This document shows positions 19,328 to 26,584 of a stretch of 64,000 nucleotides of DNA, piece after piece. The position numbers and the translations under genes were made by a program. Under the pieces are notes generated by a model that did not search any database, was not told the origin of the DNA, and saw nothing but the letters and a program-made list of their open reading frames with translations. Each line of letters opens with the position of its first letter. Position 1 is the first letter of the stretch. Source of the DNA: an uncultured SAR92 cluster bacterium (lineage in GTDB: Bacteria > Pseudomonadota > Gammaproteobacteria > Pseudomonadales > Porticoccaceae); assembly GCA_902527245.1 (NCBI GenBank), contig CABZOI010000005.1:62001-126000 (forward strand). Direction: 5' to 3'.

Positions 19328-20082
19328 AAGTGCGATATTTATTTTTAATTTTATTAAGTATTACAGTACAAAAAATAGAAGCAAACCCATTGAATCAAGC
19401 TGAAGCAATCTTCAATCGCATAGAAAATTCTTTAGGGACTATCGAATGTGATGGTGCAATTAGAGGTCTTGTTTCAAAACTTCTGTTACCGAACAATGAA
19501 CAGATCAATGGCTCTATTTTTGTCACTGCAGCTCACAACCTTCTGAACAAAAAAACAGACAAACAATTTGAAAAGTGCTCTATTCGCATAAAAAATAGTC
19601 GCTTCAATAGGATTGATATAGATAAAATATCAGGGACTATGTTTCAATCGAAAGATAATGCAGTGGTGAGAGCAACAAATGATTTTGTTTTTTTATATTC
19701 CAGCAATGAAATACCATCTTCGGGAATCAGATTTACAGAGATTGAGGTAAATCCCATTAATTTCTTCTCAATTGGTTATGATGCGATAGATGAGAAAATT
19801 ATCTTTTATACACCTTGCAAAAAAATTTACTCGCCAGTGATCAACGAAGATGGTCTATTGTTTCATAATTGTGTATCGAAATCTGGAAATTCAGGTGGGG
19901 CTTTACTAGATATAGAATCTGGAAATTTAGTGGCTATTCATGGTGGCCAATTTCTTATTACCCATACTACAAAAAACAGATTTCTAACAAAAAAGACCAA
20001 GAAAGTAAGTCATGCTAAGATGATTGATAGAAGCTTTATAACCTCTTTTGAGACTTTTTTGTTTTCTCTAATGCAAAATTAA
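19309..20082 (+). CDS. Exported trypsin-like serine protease
   Basis: 257 residues if started at ATG 19309 (a GTG at 19330, right after the rsmE stop, is also possible). A signal peptide (LFLILLSITVQKIEA) is followed by a chymotrypsin-fold domain: His76 in FVTAAHN, Asp125 in ATNDFVFL and Ser195 in KSGNSGGALL, a complete catalytic triad by this numbering. Four or more cysteines suggest periplasmic disulfides. No PDZ domain, so not DegP/DegS. The target is unknown. Overlaps rsmE by 19 bases and fabY by 4. Confidence 0.75.
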   Translation: MGRLQIKVRYLFLILLSITVQKIEANPLNQAEAIFNRIENSLGTIECDGAIRGLVSKLLLPNNEQINGSIFVTAAHNLLNKKTDKQFEKCSIRIKNSRFNRIDIDKISGTMFQSKDNAVVRATNDFVFLYSSNEIPSSGIRFTEIEVNPINFFSIGYDAIDEKIIFYTPCKKIYSPVINEDGLLFHNCVSKSGNSGGALLDIESGNLVAIHGGQFLITHTTKNRFLTKKTKKVSHAKMIDRSFITSFETFLFSLMQN

Positions 20083-21950
20083 AGATCAAAACGAATTTTA
20101 CTAGCATAGCCAGGAATCGTTATTCCATCCAATGAGATGTTGATATCAGATTCATTAATCTGATCTTCACCAAATTTATAAGTGACATCCAAGATTGCTC
20201 TCTCAGCTTGCTCTTCATACGTCTTCGCACTTTGCATAGCCACAATCCGTTTTTCATTATAATCAGCCAACATGTCATCGTCGTATTTTCTCGCAAGTAA
20301 TTCCTCTACTTTTTGTGGTGATATGATATAACCACTAGCATTATTGCCCCCAAAGCCCTTTGAATTAATAAAGGCCACGTGCATTGGATCAGCTTCACAA
20401 TTTCTATCTCCTAATAAAAACTCTAAACGCTCTTGATTGACATCGTCTGCAACTTTATTGATTGTTTTTATGCCTGGTATTATTTGATAAGAGAACGTAC
20501 CCAACGCTGATATAACCTGATCTCCACTTGCGGCTGCCATACTATGACCAACATATGACTTAATCGCTGTTACTGGCCAATCAAAAATGTTAAATGCTTG
20601 TGCTGTTCGATCGAGTACATCTGACTCCGTTACTCGATTTGCTGGAGTGCTCGAACCATGAGCATGAACAAAACTATTTTTCTTGATCACATCATGACCA
20701 ACAAGATTCGATGCGGATGATACTGCTCTAGAAAAGCAAAGAAAATTACCTGGACCTGGGGCAGAGATCGATTTTTTAATACCGTCAGCATTAATAAAAG
20801 TTCCTGGAAATCCACCATATATGACAGTTCCTAACTCTAAGGCTAATCGATCATCCATCAACACAATATATTGAGAAGCTTCTGCCAGTGTAAAACCACA
20901 ATTCTCGCCAAAGGGGCGACTTGCAAGCCTCCAATCAACTTTTTCCACACCATCTATCCTTCGTAGCCCATCCTCTGTAACCAATGCACTCATACTTGAT
21001 AAACCCTCAGACATCTCAGGTGTAATAGGAGCCTCAGAATTGCCAACAACTGCAAGTCTACATTTACCACTTTGTATATCACGGAGAGCGCTATTTACTG
21101 TATACAAAAAACTGGCGCAAGCTCCTGTTGTTGCCTCAGTATGACCAATATTTCCAAGAACGTATGCATTGATGAAATCTGCGGGCATAGAGTTCAACGC
21201 TAACGGTACTTGCTTGGATGTAGTTCTCTCTCCTCGCAATCTTGCCTTAAACAGACCTCCAAACGCTTCTTCATTGACTTGGCCGAATACACTTGAGGAA
21301 TAAACACCGATTTCATTAGGACTAACATGCATCGAAAGTTTATCCCAAGAAATGCCAATCGATTTGATAGCATCATTGACGCCAAGAATTGCCATTTGCA
21401 ATCCTCTAGGATGAAAGCGAGAGGTATAAAAGTCCTTTGGATTAAATCCAGTTGGTAATTGACCGGCGGCTTTTGACGTCAATTCATAGCTGGAAGATAC
21501 TAAAAATTCAGTGCTACCATTTGTAGTAACCTGAACTTCCGTGTCACTGAGTGTTTTAACTTCCCAACCAGAAGGAATGCTCTGAGGCAAGTCTCGTTTT
21601 GACATTTTAAAAGCTAAGTTTTTCTTCGAAGGAAACTCTATTTTTTTGTGGCCAGGTACTCTCCGGCTATCAAAATGCTCAATTTCTCTAATCAAGGTTC
21701 CAGAAAGGACCTTTCTTTCATATTTTTCAACAATAACTCTTTTATTTAATGTGTTGCCGGAAACATCAACGTAAGCTTTGTCTTTCCATGACACGAGACC
21801 CATTAAGCAAGCCAAGCTTACGATAGTATTTGTCCTGTCAACCTCAGTTAATGAATCTATAACTGTCCTTTTAAATCCCTGATGAAAAGAACTCCGTCCG
21901 GACGAATTATATCCACCGAAACCTACAATGACTGGGAGAATTTTATTCAT
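20079..21950 (-). CDS. fabY: FabY-class beta-ketoacyl-ACP synthase
   Basis: Condensing enzyme of 623 residues, far longer than FabB/FabF (about 410) but like Pseudomonas aeruginosa FabY, which initiates fatty acid synthesis in place of FabH. The Cys-His-His triad is intact: Cys278 in TTGACAS, His431 in VHAHGSSTPANR and His469 in SYVGHSMAAASGD. The GFGGNNASGY glycine loop is near residue 535. Cytosolic. Whether fabH exists elsewhere cannot be told. Same strand as serA, 74 bases downstream of it. Confidence 0.85.
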   Translation of the reverse strand: MNKILPVIVGFGGYNSSGRSSFHQGFKRTVIDSLTEVDRTNTIVSLACLMGLVSWKDKAYVDVSGNTLNKRVIVEKYERKVLSGTLIREIEHFDSRRVPGHKKIEFPSKKNLAFKMSKRDLPQSIPSGWEVKTLSDTEVQVTTNGSTEFLVSSSYELTSKAAGQLPTGFNPKDFYTSRFHPRGLQMAILGVNDAIKSIGISWDKLSMHVSPNEIGVYSSSVFGQVNEEAFGGLFKARLRGERTTSKQVPLALNSMPADFINAYVLGNIGHTEATTGACASFLYTVNSALRDIQSGKCRLAVVGNSEAPITPEMSEGLSSMSALVTEDGLRRIDGVEKVDWRLASRPFGENCGFTLAEASQYIVLMDDRLALELGTVIYGGFPGTFINADGIKKSISAPGPGNFLCFSRAVSSASNLVGHDVIKKNSFVHAHGSSTPANRVTESDVLDRTAQAFNIFDWPVTAIKSYVGHSMAAASGDQVISALGTFSYQIIPGIKTINKVADDVNQERLEFLLGDRNCEADPMHVAFINSKGFGGNNASGYIISPQKVEELLARKYDDDMLADYNEKRIVAMQSAKTYEEQAERAILDVTYKFGEDQINESDINISLDGITIPGYASKIRFDL

Positions 21951-22024
21951 AACGTACTATTCTAAACTTTTATTTTTTATGTAACTTTAATGGAGCCGCG
22001 TAAATAATAACAAATAACAAAATT

Positions 22025-23194
22025 TTATAGTTTTCTGACGTTTATTATGCCTTGTATACAAGATATCTCGCTCTTAATAGAAGAAGGCACTTCTCCTTCA
22101 ACATCTATTATGTTGTATGCAATATTACCTCTACTCTTATTGACCATATCTATGATATTTAAATTCATGTCAGCAAAAACTGATAAAACTTGACCTAATA
22201 TTTTTGGTACATTTTCATTCGAAAAAGTAATCCGCGTGCCACCATTTCTAGCCATATTTGTTGAGGGAAAATTGACTGAATTCACGATATTTCCATTGTG
22301 TAGAAAATCGATCAATTGTTGGGACGCCATTACCGCACAGTTTTCCTCTGCTTCTTGAGTGCTGGCTCCAATATGCGGCATCAACAGAACATTCTCTAAT
22401 CCCACTAAACCAGGTAATGGAAAATCACTTATGTAACCACCAATTGTTTTTGATTTTAATGCGTCAATCAAATTTTCAGTATTCACGATCTCTGCTCTAG
22501 CAAAATTTAATAATTTCGAGGAAGATTTCATTCGTTTCAAGTTATCTGAATTTAACAGGTTTTTAGTGGAATCAAGGGCCGGAACATGAAGTGTTACAAA
22601 GTCAGATTGACTTAATAGGGCATCCAAACTTTCCATTCTTTGTACTTGGCTAGACAACTGCCAAGCAGTCTCCACTGATATTGCTGGATCATAACCAATT
22701 ACTCTCATTCCTAGATTACAACCTAGATTTGCTACCATAGAGCCAATGGCTCCCAAACCAACTATCCCGAGCGTTTTGCCAAAAATTTCTTGCCCCGCAA
22801 ATCGTTTTTTTTCTCTCTCCAAAGACTTATTCATTTCGACAGAATCATCAACATTAATAAGCTCATTGGTGTACCTAATTCCTCCGATGATGTCTCGTGA
22901 ACCAATCAAAAGACTCGCAACTACCAACTCCTTTACGGCATTAGCATTAGCGCCAGGTGTATTAAAAACTACAATTCCCTTTTCCGTGTAATCTGACACT
23001 GGAATATTATTCACACCAGCACCCGCTCTAGCTATCGCTAAAAGTGACTTAGGAATAGAAACACCATGAAGCTTGTGACTTCGCATCAAGTACGCATGAG
23101 GCTCAATGATGTCATTCCCGATATTAAAGTCCTCATTATTGAAATTATCGAGGCCTGCTTTAGCTATCGCGTTAAATACTTGTATGTTAAACAT
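22025..23194 (-). CDS. serA: D-3-phosphoglycerate dehydrogenase
   Basis: First step of serine synthesis, oxidising 3-phosphoglycerate with NAD. 389 residues. The NAD loop is GLGAIGSMVANLG, followed by VTLHVPALDSTKNLL, FARAEIVNTENL and catalytic His in LMPHIGASTQEAEENC. A C-terminal ACT domain (about residues 315-389) may bind serine as feedback inhibitor. Sixteen bases after serC, so the two serine genes are cotranscribed. Confidence 0.95.
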   Translation of the reverse strand: MFNIQVFNAIAKAGLDNFNNEDFNIGNDIIEPHAYLMRSHKLHGVSIPKSLLAIARAGAGVNNIPVSDYTEKGIVVFNTPGANANAVKELVVASLLIGSRDIIGGIRYTNELINVDDSVEMNKSLEREKKRFAGQEIFGKTLGIVGLGAIGSMVANLGCNLGMRVIGYDPAISVETAWQLSSQVQRMESLDALLSQSDFVTLHVPALDSTKNLLNSDNLKRMKSSSKLLNFARAEIVNTENLIDALKSKTIGGYISDFPLPGLVGLENVLLMPHIGASTQEAEENCAVMASQQLIDFLHNGNIVNSVNFPSTNMARNGGTRITFSNENVPKILGQVLSVFADMNLNIIDMVNKSRGNIAYNIIDVEGEVPSSIKSEISCIQGIINVRKL

Positions 23195-23210
23195 TAATTT
23201 TCTCTCTTTT

Positions 23211-24323
23211 TTATTTTACCTTATGAAAAGCCCAATCTATCCAAGGAAGTAAAGCGACCAAATCTGCCTCTTCTACAGTAGCTCCGCACCATATCCTAAT
23301 GCCAGCAGGAGCATCTCTATATGATCCAATGTCATATGCAACATTCTCTGACTCTAAAAGTTTAATAAGCGATTTAACTTTATCTGCAGTCAGACTTAAT
23401 TTTAAACATACGCTCGTGTTCGATACTGTTTCAGGCAGGGACGCTAAGAAATCAATCCAGTTTCTTTCATCAACAAAATTTTTCACTATTTTTAAATTGT
23501 GCTCCGATTTTTCAATAGCTCCTCTCAGACCTCCTATCGAACGAATCCAGGCAAGAGCATCCAAATAATCTGCCACACAAAGTAAAGATGGCGTGTTTAT
23601 TGTCTGACCAGTAAAAATACCCTCAATTAACTTGCCAGATTTGGTCAACCTAAATATTTTGGGTAACGGCCATTTAGGCACATAAGTTTCAAGGCGCTCC
23701 ACCGCTCTTGGGCTCAAGATTAACATTCCGTGGGCACCTTCACCACCCAAAACTTTTTGCCAACTAAATGTTGTCACATCAAGTTTTGACCAAGGTAATT
23801 CCATAGCAAAAACCGCAGAGGTTGCATCACAAAAAGTTAACCCTTTACGATCACCAGAGATCCAATCTGCGTCAGGTACTCTTACTCCTGAGGTGGTACC
23901 ATTCCAAGTAAACACTATATCGTTCTCACTATTTGTTGAAGCGAGTGGTGGCAAATCACCGTAGTCAGCTTCAAACAATGAAAAGTCAGTTAGCTTCAAT
24001 TGATCGATAGCATCATTTATCCACCCTTTCCCAAAAGACTCCCAAGCACAAAGATCGACTGGCCGCTCTCCCAACATTGACCACATTGCCATCTCAAATG
24101 CTCCCGTATCAGAGGCTGGTACCACTCCCACTCGATAACTACTGGGCAGATTGAGTAACTCAGCCGTCTCTTCACATACTCGTCTCAATAAGCTTTTCCC
24201 AACCTCAGACCGATGAGATCTACCCAATGCGGAAATATCAAGATTTTCAATACAATATCCAGGTCGTTTTGAACATGGACCTGAAGAAAAATTAGGGTTA
24301 GATGGTTTTAAAGACGGTTTCAT
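23211..24323 (-). CDS. serC: Phosphoserine aminotransferase, alphaproteobacterial-type subfamily
   Basis: PLP enzyme converting 3-phosphohydroxypyruvate to phosphoserine, also usable in vitamin B6 synthesis. The sequence matches the divergent SerC subfamily common in Alphaproteobacteria and some archaea ([43 protein letters not shown]) rather than E. coli SerC. The PLP lysine is in [14 protein letters not shown] (Lys193 when counted from the upstream GTG at 24332). Start is GTG 24332 or ATG 24323; neither has a clear ribosome site. Confidence 0.9.
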   Translation of the reverse strand: MKPSLKPSNPNFSSGPCSKRPGYCIENLDISALGRSHRSEVGKSLLRRVCEETAELLNLPSSYRVGVVPASDTGAFEMAMWSMLGERPVDLCAWESFGKGWINDAIDQLKLTDFSLFEADYGDLPPLASTNSENDIVFTWNGTTSGVRVPDADWISGDRKGLTFCDATSAVFAMELPWSKLDVTTFSWQKVLGGEGAHGMLILSPRAVERLETYVPKWPLPKIFRLTKSGKLIEGIFTGQTINTPSLLCVADYLDALAWIRSIGGLRGAIEKSEHNLKIVKNFVDERNWIDFLASLPETVSNTSVCLKLSLTADKVKSLIKLLESENVAYDIGSYRDAPAGIRIWCGATVEEADLVALLPWIDWAFHKVK

Positions 24324-24380
24324 TTTTGACACATAAATTCAGTGGGGTGAAGATGAATATAACTTTAGGTATGCAGTAAG

Positions 24381-25019
24381 CTATTGCTTTGCTTGTCTCT
24401 CTTTTTCAATAAGAAACGAGGCTATTCTCAACATGCCATCAAAGCCTTTACCCATCCTGGTCGTTATTCTATATTTTCCGTTGACGATTAACTCAGGTGT
24501 TCCCTGAGTTCGGTAACCCTTAATTCGAGATTTAGCTTGATTAACTTGACTATTTATACCGAAAGAGTTGTAAGCTCTCTCAAATTTATTTTTATCGACT
24601 CCGTGTTTCACAAATATTTTTTCAATGTCTGATTTTGATTGAATGGTCTCTTTCCTGACATGAATTGATTCAAATATGTCGACATGAGTTTTATCTATTA
24701 CTTTCAAAGAGCGCGCAACAAAATATGCCCTTGCGTATGGCTCCAAACTTGGGTGCCATATCGCTGGTGTCCTTTGAAAGTCGACATCAGCTGCTAAATT
24801 ATTTACCCATGGCTTCATTACTGTTTCAAAGTTGTAACAGTGCACGCATCCATAGTGAAAGACTTCATTTATTTCTATTTTGTTGGAATCAGCTGTCCTT
24901 ATCGATTGCGGAAGAACCTCATAATCAGAACCCGCCCTGTATACTTCAGCGCTTAACGTAAACGAGAGGAAAAATATAAACGAAAGAAGGTAAGAAAATT
25001 TTGAGATTAATGTAGTCAT
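24381..25019 (-). CDS. dsbA: Periplasmic thiol:disulfide oxidoreductase DsbA
   Basis: Introduces disulfides into exported proteins. 212 residues with a signal peptide (cleavage near TLSA, residue 24), a thioredoxin-like active site CVHC at 58-61 (E. coli has CPHC) and the cis-proline pair Thr174-Pro175 in GTPELIV. The helical insert lies between. Located between cytochrome c4 and serC; the dsbA-engB-polA neighbourhood is conserved with E. coli. DsbB is not in the window. Confidence 0.94.
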   Translation of the reverse strand: MTTLISKFSYLLSFIFFLSFTLSAEVYRAGSDYEVLPQSIRTADSNKIEINEVFHYGCVHCYNFETVMKPWVNNLAADVDFQRTPAIWHPSLEPYARAYFVARSLKVIDKTHVDIFESIHVRKETIQSKSDIEKIFVKHGVDKNKFERAYNSFGINSQVNQAKSRIKGYRTQGTPELIVNGKYRITTRMGKGFDGMLRIASFLIEKERQAKQ

Positions 25020-25045
25020 ATAATAAGAGACACTACCAATGAAAA

Positions 25046-25684
25046 TTAATTCAACCCAGAGATGTAATTAGCAACAGCCTTTATTTCTTTATCACTTAAA
25101 TTTGCTGCCACCCCTTGCATGATAAGCGCATTATTACCTCCAACTCTCTCACCTCTCCGATATGCCAGTAACTGTTTTTCAATATATTCTGCGTATTGAC
25201 CACCCAAAGCCGGATATCCAGCTGGTTCATTACCGTTACCTGAAGGCGAATGACAGCCTGTACATGCTGCTACACCATTAGCAATATTTCCTCCACGATA
25301 AATTCTCTCTCCAAGTTTCAAGGCTTGCTGTGGATCTGTTATACCAATTAATTCGATTTCTTTCGCACCAGCAATTGTTCTTTTCTGTCTGTCATAGTAA
25401 GCGGCCATATCCTGCAGATCCTGATCTGAAGATTGATCAAGAATACCCATCATTTCCATGATTACTCTTTCACCTGATTTAACTAAACGAAGTTGTTCCG
25501 TTATGTACTTTTCACCCAACCCTGCTAATTTTGGAAAATTAGGCACTAGACTATTCCCGTCCATACCATGACATCCGGCACAAATAAGTACTTTATTCTC
25601 ACCCACATCTGGATCACCTTCACCGTGCGCCCAAAAGGAGAACGAAAAAGTTAACACGCTTATAAGAAAATAATTTTTAAACAT
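25046..25684 (-). CDS. Dihaem cytochrome c4
   Basis: Periplasmic electron carrier with two haem-binding motifs, CAGCH and CTGCH, one per half of a duplicated cytochrome c fold, with Met ligands likely in MEMMGIL and ALIMQGV. About 212 residues with a signal peptide (NYFLISVLTFSFSFWAHG). Start placed at ATG 25684. Cytochrome c4 often feeds terminal oxidases; the cox cluster lies about 5 kb away. Next to dsbA, 26 bases. Confidence 0.92.
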   Translation of the reverse strand: MFKNYFLISVLTFSFSFWAHGEGDPDVGENKVLICAGCHGMDGNSLVPNFPKLAGLGEKYITEQLRLVKSGERVIMEMMGILDQSSDQDLQDMAAYYDRQKRTIAGAKEIELIGITDPQQALKLGERIYRGGNIANGVAACTGCHSPSGNGNEPAGYPALGGQYAEYIEKQLLAYRRGERVGGNNALIMQGVAANLSDKEIKAVANYISGLN

Positions 25685-25755
25685 CGATATTTCCAAATCG
25701 CAGTATGATTAAAGCTTTATTATTGATACAGCCAAAACTGGTGTTATTAAAATAT

Positions 25756-25787
25756 AGACGGCATTATATAACATCTACCGTCTTTTT
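25756..25787 (+). promoter_or_regulatory. Inverted repeat and T-run upstream of engB
   Basis: AGACGG - 16 bases - CCGTCT followed by TTTT, in the divergent cytochrome c4/engB region. It has terminator-like shape on the plus strand but no plus-strand gene precedes it closely. The loop holds a TTATATAA that could serve as a -10, so an operator or attenuator for engB is an alternative. Confidence 0.3.
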
Positions 25788-25818
25788 CTAACTAACAAAA
25801 TGCTAAAACAAAGCTAAA

Positions 25819-26439
25819 ATGACGATCATTAACTTCCAAACAGCCACTTTCTTATCTAGTGCACCCTCATTGTCAAAATGTCCTCCAGATGAGGGAATTG
25901 AGGTAGCATTTGCCGGTAGGTCAAATGCTGGAAAATCAACTGCACTTAACACTTTAACAAAGAATAAAAAATTGGCAAAAACAAGTAAAACTCCTGGTCG
26001 TACCCAATTGATTAATTTTTTTTCGTTAACAGAAAATCAACGGCTAGTAGACTTACCTGGCTATGGTTATGCAAAGGTCCCTCTTGAGATTAAAAAAAAA
26101 TGGGATATCAATCTATCAAATTACTTAAGATACCGACAGAGTTTGAAGGGACTCATTTTAATGATGGATTGCCGTCATCCTCTGACACGTTATGATCAGC
26201 AAATGCTTGACTGGTCATCACAAACAGACATAAATATACATATCTTACTAACCAAAGCGGATAAAGAACGAAATAATGCCTTGAACGCTACATTGAATCA
26301 TGTGAATCAATTCATCATGAAAACTGAAAAACCGTTAAAAACAGTAACAGCACAATTATTCTCTTCAAAAACAAAACTTGGTTTGACGCAACTTGAGGAG
26401 CAAATTAATTTTTGGTTCCAAGAAAGCTCCCAATTCTAA
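25819..26439 (+). CDS. engB: Ribosome biogenesis GTPase EngB (YihA/YsxC)
   Basis: GTPase needed for late assembly of the 50S ribosomal subunit. 206 residues. G1 GRSNAGKST, G2 region KTPGRTQLINFF, G3 DLPGYGYAK, G4 LTKAD are all present. No obvious Shine-Dalgarno precedes ATG. The stop lies inside a hairpin (26424-26455). Convergent with polA, as in E. coli. Confidence 0.96.
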   Translation: MTIINFQTATFLSSAPSLSKCPPDEGIEVAFAGRSNAGKSTALNTLTKNKKLAKTSKTPGRTQLINFFSLTENQRLVDLPGYGYAKVPLEIKKKWDINLSNYLRYRQSLKGLILMMDCRHPLTRYDQQMLDWSSQTDINIHILLTKADKERNNALNATLNHVNQFIMKTEKPLKTVTAQLFSSKTKLGLTQLEEQINFWFQESSQF

Positions 26440-26455
26440 TAAGAATCAGGAGCTT
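26424..26455. terminator. Hairpin terminator candidate at engB end, probably bidirectional
   Basis: AAGCTCC (26424-26430) pairs with GGAGCTT (26449-26455); an inner stem ATTCT-AATA-AGAAT pairs within. On the minus strand the stem is followed by TTTCTT, on the plus strand by CTTGCT: a weak U-rich tail each way. It overlaps the engB stop codon. It would end transcripts running from polA or the candidate small RNA. Confidence 0.45.
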
Positions 26456-26540
26456 CTTGCTACTTAGGGGTCTAACATCTACTAACATCTCTCGGGGGAG
26501 ATAGAATACAACATTGCGTTGCTCTATCTTTGACACCATA
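26456..26540 (-). ncRNA. Candidate small RNA at the Spot 42/ErsA locus
   Basis: No ORF fits the 145 bases between convergent engB and polA. The DNA holds a strong hairpin (AGATAGA 26499-26505 pairing with TCTATCT 26523-26529, with an inner CAAC/GTTG stem) and, on the minus strand, a short TCTC-CCCC-GAGA hairpin with a C-rich loop that could pair with ribosome sites. A terminator-like hairpin follows at 26424-26455. E. coli spf and Pseudomonas ersA lie in this same polA-engB gap. Strand and ends are inferred; no convincing promoter was found. Confidence 0.35.
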
Positions 26541-26584
26541 TTTTTAAAAAGTTCAAAAGTTTTTATTCATTAAATACTTTTACA

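Noticed and set aside
25756-25787. Rho-independent terminator call
   Set aside because: No plus-strand gene ends nearby and the loop is 16 bases; kept only as an inverted repeat of unknown role.
25770-26485. TAACATCTAC ten-base repeat on both sides of engB
   Set aside because: Only two copies of a short AT-rich word; likely chance.
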